A stretch of 64,000 nt of DNA from a virus: IMG/VR virus record IMGVR_UViG_3300030107_004732, positions 1-64,000 of that record, one strand, 5' to 3'. Both the position numbers and the translations under genes were made by a program. Shown piece after piece: positions 26,657 through 33,867 of this stretch. The notes under the pieces were generated by a model. It saw nothing but the letters and a program-made list of their open reading frames with translations. It did no database searches and was not told the DNA's origin. The stretch's first letter is position 1. Each line of letters starts with the position of its first letter.

Positions 26657-26864
26657 TATTTATACAGCAACATTATTGTTCCCAGATGGTCATTTAGAGG
26701 TCTGGGAGCATATTGTTTATAATTATGCAGATGCTAGAACAGTGCATCTTTATTTAGAACTGTTTCGTCTTAATGGTGTGAAAATAGTAGATCAAACAAA
26801 TGATAAACTACTATATATACCTAAAATAGTATCATCATATCAATTAAGGGGGATGTTACAATGA
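26649..26864 (+). CDS. Hypothetical protein, 71 aa
   Basis: 71 aa. The ATG at 26649 is chosen over a GTG at 26640 because AGGAGG lies 8 nt upstream of it. A beta-hairpin-like start (IYTATLLFPDGHLEVWE) precedes a helix. It overlaps the DUF1287-type gene as ATGA. Confidence 0.55.
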   Translation: MNDIYTATLLFPDGHLEVWEHIVYNYADARTVHLYLELFRLNGVKIVDQTNDKLLYIPKIVSSYQLRGMLQ

Positions 26865-27424
26865 TAAGACTATTATTATTATTAAGTGTGTGTTATGGAT
26901 ATGTTAATCTTGACCTATTTGTAACACATGCTGCTAAACAGACTCATAGTTTTGTACAATATGATGGGTCTTATTATGATATTGATTACCCAATGGGTGA
27001 CATATCAAGAGATAAAGGTGTGTGTACTGATGTAATAATCAGAGCATATCGTGATTGTTGTGGAGTAGATCTACAAGAGTTAGTGTACGTAGATATGATA
27101 AATAATAATCATTTATATGATACACCTTATGAGGTTGATAATAATATTGACCACAGAAGAGTAAAGAACTTAAGAGTATTCTTTGAGCATAACGGATATG
27201 TTAAGCCAAATGATGATGAGTTCTATCCAGGTGATATAATTACTTGGAACCTACGCAAAAGAGGTAGTTTACCTCATATAGGAATATTATCTCATTTATA
27301 TAGTATAGATGGACATCCACTGGTTATCCACAATTCTGGTGGTGGTGTAGTTATTCAAGACATATTGTTTAAATATGATATAACTGGCCATTATGTATAT
27401 CGTGGAGAAGGGAGAATAAGATAA
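26861..27424 (+). CDS. DUF1287-family putative cysteine hydrolase, exported
   Basis: 187 aa. An N-terminal hydrophobic signal-like segment (residues 2-16, IRLLLLLSVCYGYV) precedes the domain. The order matches DUF1287 proteins of the NlpC/P60 (papain-like) superfamily: 'YPMGDISRDKGVCTDVIIRA' with candidate nucleophile C55, 'IDHRRVKNL' (96-104), 'YPGDIITWNL' (122-131), 'HIGILS' with H139, and 'VIHNSGGG' (155-162). It would act on the cell envelope. Its place in the early operon, away from the lysis genes, is unusual and suggests a role other than final lysis. Confidence 0.75.
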   Translation: MIRLLLLLSVCYGYVNLDLFVTHAAKQTHSFVQYDGSYYDIDYPMGDISRDKGVCTDVIIRAYRDCCGVDLQELVYVDMINNNHLYDTPYEVDNNIDHRRVKNLRVFFEHNGYVKPNDDEFYPGDIITWNLRKRGSLPHIGILSHLYSIDGHPLVIHNSGGGVVIQDILFKYDITGHYVYRGEGRIR

Positions 27425-27425
27425 T

Positions 27426-27677
27426 ATGTTTAATCCTAACCAATTAAAGCTAGATACTACCATATTACAGTCTAGAACTGTTGGTAATCTAGTAGAAATA
27501 TTAAGAGAAGGCTTAAAGTCTAATGATCCATTGATATTAAAAAAAATGGTAAAGTATATACTTAAAGAAAGAGATAAATCTTTACATATGTACAGCACTA
27601 GATCAAAAGGTGGCCATAGAAAAACTACTGTTAATAAAAAAATAGAAACAATACAAAGGAGTAAAGATGATAATTAA
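27426..27677 (+). CDS. Hypothetical protein, 83 aa
   Basis: 83 aa, 1 nt after the hydrolase gene with GGGAG upstream. Helical N-terminal half (VGNLVEILREGL) and a basic C-terminus (SKGGHRKTTVNKK). No family recognised; nucleic acid binding is possible from charge alone. Confidence 0.6.
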   Translation: MFNPNQLKLDTTILQSRTVGNLVEILREGLKSNDPLILKKMVKYILKERDKSLHMYSTRSKGGHRKTTVNKKIETIQRSKDDN

Positions 27678-27768
27678 TATGATAAAATTATGTGCTTATA
27701 CTTTAGCGATTGGCTTAACATTTGTTGGGGCATTTGCTATATTATTCAATGTATTTATTAACATATAG
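27667..27768 (+). CDS. Small membrane protein, 33 aa
   Basis: ATG at 27667 overlapping the previous gene by 11 nt, with AAAGGAG upstream. Almost the entire product is one hydrophobic helix (LCAYTLAIGLTFVGAFAILF). A candidate small phage membrane protein; function unknown. Confidence 0.45.
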   Translation: MIINMIKLCAYTLAIGLTFVGAFAILFNVFINI

Positions 27769-27776
27769 GAGAAACT

Positions 27777-27875
27777 ATGGATGAGGAACATGAGGCTTTT
27801 GAAGCAGCATTAGAAGATATGGGCTTAAATGATGCAATAGTATTTATATTAGCCGATGAATATTATAATTTGTAA
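27777..27875 (+). CDS. Hypothetical acidic protein, 32 aa
   Basis: ATG at 27777 with an AGGAGAAAC ribosome site. 32 aa, acidic and helical (MDEEHEAFEAALEDMGLN). The good ribosome site and 8-nt spacing from the previous stop support translation; otherwise uninformative. Confidence 0.45.
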   Translation: MDEEHEAFEAALEDMGLNDAIVFILADEYYNL

Positions 27876-27941
27876 CTAAAACAGGCTTTCTTTGTTGAGG
27901 ACAATAGTAATGATACTAAGCAAATAAACAAAGGAGGTGTT

Positions 27942-27977
27942 ATGAATTATATTCGTGATAGTAGTAGTGTGGGATAA
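27942..27977 (+). CDS. Possible 11-aa leader peptide
   Basis: A near-perfect ribosome site (AAAGGAGGTGTT) precedes an ATG whose frame runs 11 codons (MNYIRDSSSVG) to TAA. Its last codons lie in the 5' arm of a hairpin (GTAGTGT...ACAC...CTAC, ~27961-27991). Such an arrangement resembles leader peptides that control downstream RNA folding or translation. It could also be a ribosome-binding decoy. Confidence 0.35.
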   Translation: MNYIRDSSSVG

Positions 27978-28579
27978 CACTCATGCTACTGCTTGATCAA
28001 AAAATTATTAAACTTATCCTATACCAATGTTAACTTGCCCTTGGCTCATACCCAAGAAGGCGAGAGTCCTGAGATAACAACAGGTAAGGTATAGGAGCGC
28101 ATTGCACGCATTGCAATACAACAATGAATAATGAAATAAAATTGAGAGTTATGAAACAGGCCTGATCACCTGTGGATTAACGATGTGAAACCTGTAGAGC
28201 ATTCTGGTGAGGAGTGTGCAGGTAGACTGTTAGGTGTGACCGCTATAATATCAAGTGATGTTGTAGAACTAGTAGAGGCTAGAACAGTCGTAGAGCCAAT
28301 ATAAATGATAAGGGAATCCTTATCCAGTGGGTGTATATGTCTAGAGATAGACACTGAATACGGTAAGCAGGTCTTACATGAAAACAGATACACTATTTAG
28401 TCTATGGATTAACTACCCATATGTGACGACCTATCGGGGTAACCAGCCCTCATGGAGATAGGAGTAGCATACTTGATCACTCTTGTAGACGAAACACTGC
28501 CAATTAAAAATGGTATCTTGCGGGTGTCCCAAATCCCGCCACAACTCAAATACTTTTAACCTACTAATCAAGGAGAATT
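27978..28579 (+). ncRNA. Large structured non-coding region (~600 nt)
   Basis: No convincing ORF on either strand, and a base composition visibly less AT-rich than the neighbours. Many perfect stems: CCTATACC/GGTATAGG closing a 78-nt element (28018-28095); GATAAGG-GAAT-CCTTATC (28307-28324); TGTCTA-GAGA-TAGACA with a GNRA-type loop (28338-28353); CCTATC/GATAGG (28430-28462); GCGGG/CCCGC (28520-28539). This looks like one large or several small structured RNAs inside the early transcript. No T-arm (GTTCRANY) is present, so it is not a tRNA cluster. Function unknown. Confidence 0.6.
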
Positions 28580-29032
28580 ATGAATAAATTTACATGTGAT
28601 ATATGTGGAGACACATCTTATGGTCATTCACATAATACTCAACCATTATTAAATGGACAATGTTGTGCACTATGTAATATGATATTTGTTACAGCATCTA
28701 GAATTACTGGTGTTGATTCATTAGATGAACAAATAGAATATATGATGAAAATGAAAGATGAAGATGAACTACCTGATATGTTCTTAGAAGTTTTAGATAG
28801 AGTTCGTGACTATCAAGGTAAAATATTTCTAGAAGAAACAGCCAAAATATCTATAGAAGATCTAAACGCTAAATTAGATGAATTGGAAGAAGAGAAAGAA
28901 ATAGAAAAGTTAAATATGTCAAAAGAAGAGATAATATATAACTTAAAAAAAGCATTTGACAATGCAATTAAAATAGAAGCTTATGAAGCTGCTGCATTTA
29001 TTAAGAAAAGAATTGAGTCTCTAAAGAGTTGA
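28580..29032 (+). CDS. Zinc-finger phage protein with UVR-like C-terminus
   Basis: 150 aa. The N-terminus has two Cys pairs (CDICG at 5-9 and CCALCN at 28-33) with 'SHNTQPLLNGQCC' between them, a pattern common in small phage proteins and likely a treble-clef-type zinc site. The middle is a coiled coil (about 75-115). The last ~30 residues (NLKKAFDNAIKIEAYEAAAF) resemble the UVR/UvrB helical-hairpin motif used for protein interaction. SD: AAGGAGAATT. Function unknown; regulatory or DNA-associated roles are plausible. Confidence 0.65.
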   Translation: MNKFTCDICGDTSYGHSHNTQPLLNGQCCALCNMIFVTASRITGVDSLDEQIEYMMKMKDEDELPDMFLEVLDRVRDYQGKIFLEETAKISIEDLNAKLDELEEEKEIEKLNMSKEEIIYNLKKAFDNAIKIEAYEAAAFIKKRIESLKS

Positions 29033-29050
29033 TTGGTAGGAGAACAACTG

Positions 29051-29158
29051 ATCTGTAGTTGGCTTGACAAGTGCCCTATACTAAACTGCAGATATAGCAC
29101 CCATCATCGATAGGAATACCTAAGGCAAATTGCACTGCATGAGCTGTTGGTGGGTGCT
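29051..29158 (+). ncRNA. Structured intergenic RNA element, two stems
   Basis: In the 200-nt gap between genes, ATCTGTAGTT (29051-29060) pairs with AACTGCAGAT (29084-29093) with one wobble. Then AGCACCCATCA (29096-29106) pairs over 11 bp with TGGTGGGTGCT (29148-29158), also with one wobble. The wobbles are compatible with RNA-level selection. The gap holds no gene. Confidence 0.55.
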
Positions 29159-29232
29159 GAGATTTGTATATCATTTACTATAAATATAATGAAAATAAGA
29201 AAAAACATAGAAAAAATATGGAGGATATTAAA

Positions 29233-29733
29233 ATGGGCTTTGATTTAAGTGGTGTTAATCCACAAATAAATAAACCTGAATCTGAATATAAATACTTTAA
29301 AGAAGATAGTGAATTATGGATGTCAGACGACAAAAAAGAACGTGAAAAATACTTTAAAGAAATGGATGATTACCATGAAAATAATCCAGGAGTATATTTT
29401 CGCAATAATGTTTGGTGGTGGAGACCATTATGGTCTTATGTTATCAATTTATGTGACGATATACTTACAGATGATGATATGGAACATGGATCATATAATA
29501 ATGGACATGAAATATCTCAAGAAAAAGCATATAAAATAGGTTTAAGACTATTAAAAGACATAGATTCAGGTAAAACTGCTGTTTATGAAGAATTACACAC
29601 AAAAAATAATGCAGAATTAAGTCAATCTAGCGATAAAGATGCGGCATTTATGTCTAATTATCCATTTGATGTAGATAATGTAAGAAATTTTGCTAATTTC
29701 TGCTTACAATCAGGAGGTTTTACAATATGTTAA
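29233..29733 (+). CDS. Conserved phage protein (NNVWWWRPLW motif), 166 aa
   Basis: 166 aa from the ATG at 29233, preceded by GGAGG. A longer frame from a TTG at 29164 has no ribosome site and is rejected. It contains 'YFRNNVWWWRPLWSYV' (about 55-70) and 'NNGHEISQEKA' (about 92-102). I know this pattern from a widespread hypothetical phage family starting MGFDLxG. Molecular function unknown. Confidence 0.75.
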   Translation: MGFDLSGVNPQINKPESEYKYFKEDSELWMSDDKKEREKYFKEMDDYHENNPGVYFRNNVWWWRPLWSYVINLCDDILTDDDMEHGSYNNGHEISQEKAYKIGLRLLKDIDSGKTAVYEELHTKNNAELSQSSDKDAAFMSNYPFDVDNVRNFANFCLQSGGFTIC

Positions 29734-29876
29734 CATTTTACCCAGTAAAAACTGAAGAAGAACTAATAACTGAGCTTCATCATGTAAGAAATGATATTGC
29801 TTTATTAAAAATAAGGCAAAATAAGATAATTGATGAACTTGTAACATTAAAAGGAGATAAAGATGCCAAAAACTAA
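29727..29876 (+). CDS. Small coiled-coil protein, 49 aa
   Basis: ATG at 29727 overlapping the previous stop, with AGGAGG upstream. 49 aa, mostly one charged helix (TEEELITELHHVRNDIALLK). It overlaps the next gene by 14 nt. Function unknown. Confidence 0.55.
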   Translation: MLTFYPVKTEEELITELHHVRNDIALLKIRQNKIIDELVTLKGDKDAKN

Positions 29877-30039
29877 GAAAACTAGAGATCCAATAGATGA
29901 AATTGATAATATATTAAAAACTATAGATAAATTAGAAGGTAATATGGATATTTTAAACACAAATATGCAACATGCTATTGATTTACAGGAAGAAATAGGA
30001 AGAGATTTAGACAAGATTAAAAAAAGGATGGGATTATGA
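29863..30039 (+). CDS. Small coiled-coil protein, 58 aa
   Basis: ATG at 29863 with AAAAGGAG upstream. 58 aa with a basic start (MPKTKKTRDP) followed by heptad-like helix (IDNILKTIDKLEGNMDIL). Ends as ATGA overlap with the next ORF. Function unknown. Confidence 0.55.
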   Translation: MPKTKKTRDPIDEIDNILKTIDKLEGNMDILNTNMQHAIDLQEEIGRDLDKIKKRMGL

Positions 30040-30125
30040 TAAATTGGATGAATCTTTGTGTATATGGTGGAATATTTCTACTTGGAATGATAATGTGGTA
30101 TTATATAGTGAAATGGTGGTTCTAA
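30036..30125 (+). CDS. Small membrane protein, 29 aa
   Basis: 29 aa starting in ATGA overlap and ending in TAATG overlap, so coupled at both ends. The product is a single hydrophobic segment rich in Trp/Tyr/Met (CVYGGIFLLGMIMWYYIV). Candidate membrane micropeptide; function unknown. Confidence 0.45.
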   Translation: MINWMNLCVYGGIFLLGMIMWYYIVKWWF

Positions 30126-30319
30126 TGGATATATTTGAACTAGAAAAAAACAATGTAGTACTTAAAAGAACTGTAAGATACCTTGATGGTGAAATAAAAG
30201 AAATAGTAGAAAAACAAATATTAAGTAACCTAACCAAGATTGATAATTTCTTTGATGATTTAGAAAGAGAATATCAGTCTATTAACTCTTATGAAGAAGG
30301 AGGCCAAAATGGCAACTAA
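30125..30319 (+). CDS. Hypothetical helical protein, 64 aa
   Basis: 64 aa from the ATG at 30125 (TAATG overlap). A longer frame from 30044 would overlap the membrane ORF and lacks a ribosome site. Charged helical product (FELEKNNVVLKRTVRYLDGE). It overlaps the ubiquitin-like gene by 11 nt and holds that gene's AGGAGG site within its last codons, so the two are tightly coupled. Confidence 0.55.
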   Translation: MDIFELEKNNVVLKRTVRYLDGEIKEIVEKQILSNLTKIDNFFDDLEREYQSINSYEEGGQNGN

Positions 30320-30527
30320 AACAATAAAATTTCTACAAGGTGGCGGCTTTGTAGAAAGACAAACTAACGCTGATACTGTTGAGCAATTAAGAAATGAATT
30401 TCCAGATGATATTAGTAATAATGCATCTGTTGCTGTTAATGGTGTTTCTGTAACTAACACTCATGCTATTGCTGAAGGTGATATTGTTGCAGCTGTTAAT
30501 AATAATAAGTCTGGCGGTGATCAGTAA
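30309..30527 (+). CDS. Ubiquitin-like (beta-grasp, MoaD/ThiS-type) protein
   Basis: 72 aa from the ATG at 30309, chosen because GAAGGAGGCC lies directly upstream; an in-frame ATG at 30291 lacks this. The layout fits a beta-grasp fold: hairpin (KTIKFLQGGGFVERQT), helix (TVEQLRNEF), strand 'SVAVNGVSV' (40-48) and final strand 'EGDIVAAVNN' (56-65). The end is KSGG followed by two residues (DQ). A Gly-Gly near the C-terminus with a short tail is typical of Ubl precursors that need a protease to expose GG. An E1-like enzyme and JAMM protease lie in the same operon, supporting a conjugation or sulfur-transfer role. Confidence 0.7.
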   Translation: MATKTIKFLQGGGFVERQTNADTVEQLRNEFPDDISNNASVAVNGVSVTNTHAIAEGDIVAAVNNNKSGGDQ

Positions 30528-30536
30528 TTATTAACT

Positions 30537-30603
30537 TAAGGTGGTCGCTGGTCTCGAGACTAAAAGATAGATAGGCACTATTTAAAGCGCTATCTCCACC
30601 TTA
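30537..30603 (+). ncRNA. Stem-closed RNA element C
   Basis: TAAGGTGG (30537-30544) pairs with CCACCTTA (30596-30603), a perfect 8-bp closing stem for a 67-nt element. Inside are GTC-TCGA-GAC and AGATAG/CTATCT stems. Lies in the 183-nt gap after the ubiquitin-like gene, just before a second such element. Confidence 0.5.
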
Positions 30604-30608
30604 TAACT

Positions 30609-30693
30609 TATAGGGCTGTAGTGACAGGCGAGTCAATAACTGTAGCCAGCAATTGGCGTTATGTGAGACTAACGAGGGTCAATCAGCCCTATA
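30609..30693 (+). ncRNA. Stem-closed RNA element D
   Basis: TATAGGGCTG (30609-30618) pairs perfectly over 10 bp with CAGCCCTATA (30684-30693). Inside is a nested series AGTC/GACT, ATAAC/GTTAT and GCCA/TGGC ending in a 5-nt loop. It ends about 10 nt before the GGAGGG of the next gene, so it could control access to that start. A GTG frame from 30621 crosses it but has no ribosome site. Confidence 0.6.
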
Positions 30694-30710
30694 TTAAACT
30701 TGGAGGGTTT

Positions 30711-32078
30711 ATGACAGATTATAGAGATTATGATTGCATTGTAGATGGCTCAATAGAACAATGCTTAGAAGAAATAGAAGTAGGAGATCTTGAAGAACAC
30801 ATTTATTATGGTCCTCAAGCAGACATAATGGAGAAATTACAAAGATTTAATGCTAGACACAGAGCCGATTTAGAAATTACTAAAACATTTAAATGGAAAC
30901 GTGGTTCTTATGAAAGAGTTGCTGAACTTATGATGAGAGGTCTTGGATTTAGAAGAAGGCCAAGTGGTATGTATAATTATTTACATAGAGAAGATTGGTT
31001 TAGAACTCATACCTGGGATTCAATTAAAAGCCAATTACAAGATATGGATTCTGACTTGTACAGGTTAAGAAATAATGGTGAAGTATGGTTAGATGATCCT
31101 TCTGTTCTTGTAGAAAGAAAAAATTTGTATTCTAATTATTTGATAGAAAAAGTAGAACTTGCTGATGAAATAATAGAAAATGTAGATATAATGGCTGAAA
31201 TGTATCATCAGTTATTTGTTCATCCAACATCACGCTCAAGTAGAAGATATATGCTAGTAACAACACTACGTATTACTCCAGATGTAATGAAAGTTTATGT
31301 AACTGAAGGTAGAAATAGTAATGAACCTGCTAAACATATAGAAAATATAGCTTGTGATACAGATGTATACTTAAATCTTATTACATATCCATTGCAAGTT
31401 ATGACAAGACATTCTAATTATGATAGGCCTTCAATTGATGTAAGTATTCTTGGTCAAGTTGAACAACCAAGCGATAAAGGATATTTATCATTTCCTTATA
31501 TTTCTGGTAGCAGAAACTACAGAGGCGGTTATTTTGGAAATAGTGTTTGCTTTGGTGACCAATCAACAGATGTGCATAATTCATTATATAGATATGATTT
31601 ACCATCTTTTGTATTGCAATGTATACCTTGGGCTACATCATATACTAATATGACACAACCACATAGCAACATTAAAATGATGTATCATGGTGAACCTAGC
31701 AGATTATCTGATGAATACAGATCAATATTTGGTACAAATACATCTAATATGTGTACTTACATACCAGATGGTGATAATGATTATTGTGATGTAAATGAAT
31801 GTGCTCTTAGACATAGTTGTACATTATATAAAGATGCACATCCTCAACCAGTAACACCAGAACAAGCTGAACAAATGACCTTACAATGGGCTACTAGAAT
31901 GGGTGGCGTTAATCACGCTGCTCCAACTATAATACACACAACTGATAATTCAGGCAATCCTGTAACTGTAACTAGAGATAGAACGTCAATGGAACAAGCT
32001 GCAGATGCTCAAGAACCACCAATACAAGGTGATCGTGAACAGTGGCCTGATGAATCACCACAAGGTGACGAAATGTAA
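30711..32078 (+). CDS. Candidate E2-like protein with Cys cluster, 455 aa
   Basis: 455 aa from the ATG at 30711 (TTGGAGGG upstream). It lies between the ubiquitin-like gene and the JAMM/E1-like genes. The segment around residues 262-310 has 'FPYISG', then 'FGNSVCFGDQ' with C280, then 'DLPSFVLQCIPWATSYT'. This is reminiscent of the HPHI...G-x-C-LG...helix layout of E2/UBC-fold proteins. Further on is a four-Cys cluster (C348, C359, C364, C370) that could bind zinc. The C-terminal ~70 residues are acidic and low-complexity. The E2 assignment is inference from operon context and a weak motif; an unrelated phage protein remains possible. Confidence 0.45.
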   Translation: MTDYRDYDCIVDGSIEQCLEEIEVGDLEEHIYYGPQADIMEKLQRFNARHRADLEITKTFKWKRGSYERVAELMMRGLGFRRRPSGMYNYLHREDWFRTHTWDSIKSQLQDMDSDLYRLRNNGEVWLDDPSVLVERKNLYSNYLIEKVELADEIIENVDIMAEMYHQLFVHPTSRSSRRYMLVTTLRITPDVMKVYVTEGRNSNEPAKHIENIACDTDVYLNLITYPLQVMTRHSNYDRPSIDVSILGQVEQPSDKGYLSFPYISGSRNYRGGYFGNSVCFGDQSTDVHNSLYRYDLPSFVLQCIPWATSYTNMTQPHSNIKMMYHGEPSRLSDEYRSIFGTNTSNMCTYIPDGDNDYCDVNECALRHSCTLYKDAHPQPVTPEQAEQMTLQWATRMGGVNHAAPTIIHTTDNSGNPVTVTRDRTSMEQAADAQEPPIQGDREQWPDESPQGDEM

Positions 32079-32094
32079 CTTAAAAGGAGGAATA

Positions 32095-32238
32095 ATGGAC
32101 GCTAGAACTTCATACTTTAGTAATGAAATTAAAGACTTACAGTTTAAGTTTAAATCATTGCGTAATGATCATGAAACACTTAAAAAAGAATATAAAATAC
32201 TACAAAAACAAGTAAAAAAGCTCGAGGAGGGTAAATAA
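32095..32238 (+). CDS. Small coiled-coil protein, 47 aa
   Basis: ATG at 32095 with AAAAGGAGG upstream, TAATGG overlap with the JAMM gene. 47 aa, nearly all a charged coiled coil (FKSLRNDHETLKKEYKILQK). It sits between the E2 candidate and the protease and may be an accessory subunit of the module. Confidence 0.6.
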   Translation: MDARTSYFSNEIKDLQFKFKSLRNDHETLKKEYKILQKQVKKLEEGK

Positions 32239-33209
32239 TGGAAATATTAATACATAAAGAATCTTGGGATAAGATTATAAATTATGCTAAAGCTGCTTAT
32301 GTCACAGAAAAAGCTGAAATAGGTGGTATGGCTGTAGTAACACAAGATAAAGATGGTGACTGGACTATTGAAAATCCAGTTATATTACCACAAGAAATAG
32401 CAGGGACTACGTGTGACCTAGATAAAGAAGAATTGGCTACGTATTATACTCAAATGGCTATGAAATACAAAGACCAGAAGTTTAGATTTTGTTGGTGGCA
32501 CAGTCATCACACAATGAACGCATTCTGGAGTGGTACAGATTTATCTAGCATTGATGAGTATGGTGAAGGTGAATCAGACGTTTCATTTGCACTTGTTGTT
32601 AATCTAAAAGAAGAATACAAATGTAGAATATCTGTATGGAAACCAGTAGAAATACATCAAGATGTAGAAGTTAAAATATTAGATGATACACCTGAAATAG
32701 AAATACCACTTGATATAGTTACAGAAGTTAAAGCTAAATGTAGAAAACGTACTTATGTAAGTTCTTATAAATCTGGTGGATCTGTATTAGAATCGCCAAA
32801 TAAAAAGCAGTTAGTAATTGGTCAAAATGGATTTGAAAGTAGTTATAATTGGGCTAAATATAGTTGGCTTGATGATGATTTAGAAAAAATTGTTACACCA
32901 CAAGAACAAACTAACTTTGAAGCTAAATGGGAATATGCGACTAATAAAATAACAGAGTTTATTAGACAATTTAATACAGGAGCTTGGAATATGCACAAAT
33001 ATAAATCTGCTGTAACTCATACAAATAAAATATTAGAACCATATGGGATTCAAATAGAAACATTAAACAAGCGTGAGTTAACAGAGTTTATTGAAATGGA
33101 TTCTGAACCATATGAACTGTTAACAGCTGATGATAAATATCATGATATAGCAGAAAGTTTAATAGATTGCGCATCTTATAATCAATCTTATGGAGGGTAT
33201 GGAATATGA
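32238..33209 (+). CDS. JAMM/JAB-domain metalloprotease, 323 aa
   Basis: The N-terminal ~155 residues form a JAB/MPN+ domain: glutamate E27 in AEIGGM, then HSHHTMNAFWSGTD in which H88, H90, S98 and D101 satisfy H-x-H-x7-S-x2-D exactly. This zinc site hydrolyses (iso)peptide bonds after Gly-Gly in deubiquitinase-like enzymes. The C-terminal ~150 residues are helical and unrecognised, and might bind the partner proteins. It overlaps the E1-like gene by 4 nt. Likely job: trimming the Ubl precursor (GG-DQ) and/or removing it from targets. Confidence 0.88.
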   Translation: MEILIHKESWDKIINYAKAAYVTEKAEIGGMAVVTQDKDGDWTIENPVILPQEIAGTTCDLDKEELATYYTQMAMKYKDQKFRFCWWHSHHTMNAFWSGTDLSSIDEYGEGESDVSFALVVNLKEEYKCRISVWKPVEIHQDVEVKILDDTPEIEIPLDIVTEVKAKCRKRTYVSSYKSGGSVLESPNKKQLVIGQNGFESSYNWAKYSWLDDDLEKIVTPQEQTNFEAKWEYATNKITEFIRQFNTGAWNMHKYKSAVTHTNKILEPYGIQIETLNKRELTEFIEMDSEPYELLTADDKYHDIAESLIDCASYNQSYGGYGI

Positions 33210-33859
33210 TAAATACTAGAAGCCAAGATATTGCAGATATATCAGGCATTAAGTTTCACATTGTAGGTTGCGGGGCTATTGGAAGCTCCGTAGCCACACA
33301 ATTAGTAAGACTTGGTGGCAATAATTTTGTTTTATATGATTTTGATAAAGTTGAAATACCTAATGTAGGTGTAAGTCAATATAATGAACAAGATGTAGGG
33401 CTATCTAAAGTAGGTGCTCTAACAAATCATATGAAAAAAATTAATGTAATGATTGAAATAGAGGGAATTGTTGATAAATTTAAATATTATCATGGAAATA
33501 AAGATGATATATTAGTATTAGGTTTAGATAGTATGTCTGCTCGTATGGAAATAGTTAAATTGTTAGCAAAATGCCCTTATAAACCATCATTTGTAATAGA
33601 TGGTCGTATGGGTGCAGAACAATATCAACAGTATATATATGATAATATTACTGTTAAACAATATGAAAAAGATTGGTATTCTGATGAAGATTCTGATCCA
33701 GAACCATGCACTCGTAAAGCTACATCTTACTGTAGTAATATGAGTGGAAGTTTTATATCTAATTCTATTAAGAACATAGTTATGAAACAGCCTTACTTTA
33801 AGGAAATAATTTTCAACTTTTCAACATTAATACTTGATAAAAAGAAATTAGTTTCTTAA
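33206..33859 (+). CDS. E1/ThiF-like adenylyltransferase, 217 aa
   Basis: Rossmann-fold E1/ThiF/MoeB superfamily: nucleotide-binding GCGAIG (21-26), acidic D45 after the second strand, 'DKVEIPNVGVSQ' (47-58), K68 in LSKVGA, and the GLD motif (106-108). Near the end 'EPCTRKATSYCSNMSGS' (166-182) gives Cys168 and Cys176 as candidate thioester or active-site cysteines. It is shorter than canonical MoeB, like phage and plasmid ThiF proteins. It would adenylate the C-terminal glycine of the adjacent Ubl. It overlaps the JAMM gene as ATGA and ends at a hairpin-bearing gap. Confidence 0.85.
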   Translation: MINTRSQDIADISGIKFHIVGCGAIGSSVATQLVRLGGNNFVLYDFDKVEIPNVGVSQYNEQDVGLSKVGALTNHMKKINVMIEIEGIVDKFKYYHGNKDDILVLGLDSMSARMEIVKLLAKCPYKPSFVIDGRMGAEQYQQYIYDNITVKQYEKDWYSDEDSDPEPCTRKATSYCSNMSGSFISNSIKNIVMKQPYFKEIIFNFSTLILDKKKLVS

Positions 33860-33867
33860 ATTCTAAA

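Noticed and set aside
28166-28393. 75-codon minus-strand ORF in the structured non-coding region
   Set aside because: No ribosome site, opposite to all neighbouring genes, and it overlaps several strong RNA stems; its Ser/Thr-rich translation looks random.
28500-28550. tRNA- or tmRNA-like 3' end (GCGGG...CCCGCC)
   Set aside because: The loop is 10 nt without the T-loop consensus, and no acceptor stem, anticodon arm or tmRNA 5' half could be found.
29164-29232. TTG start giving a 189-aa version of the conserved phage protein
   Set aside because: No ribosome site; the ATG at 29233 has GGAGG and gives the family's typical MGFDL start.
30621-30710. Extended GTG start for the 455-aa gene
   Set aside because: The extension crosses RNA element D and has no ribosome site, whereas the ATG at 30711 has GGAGGG directly upstream.
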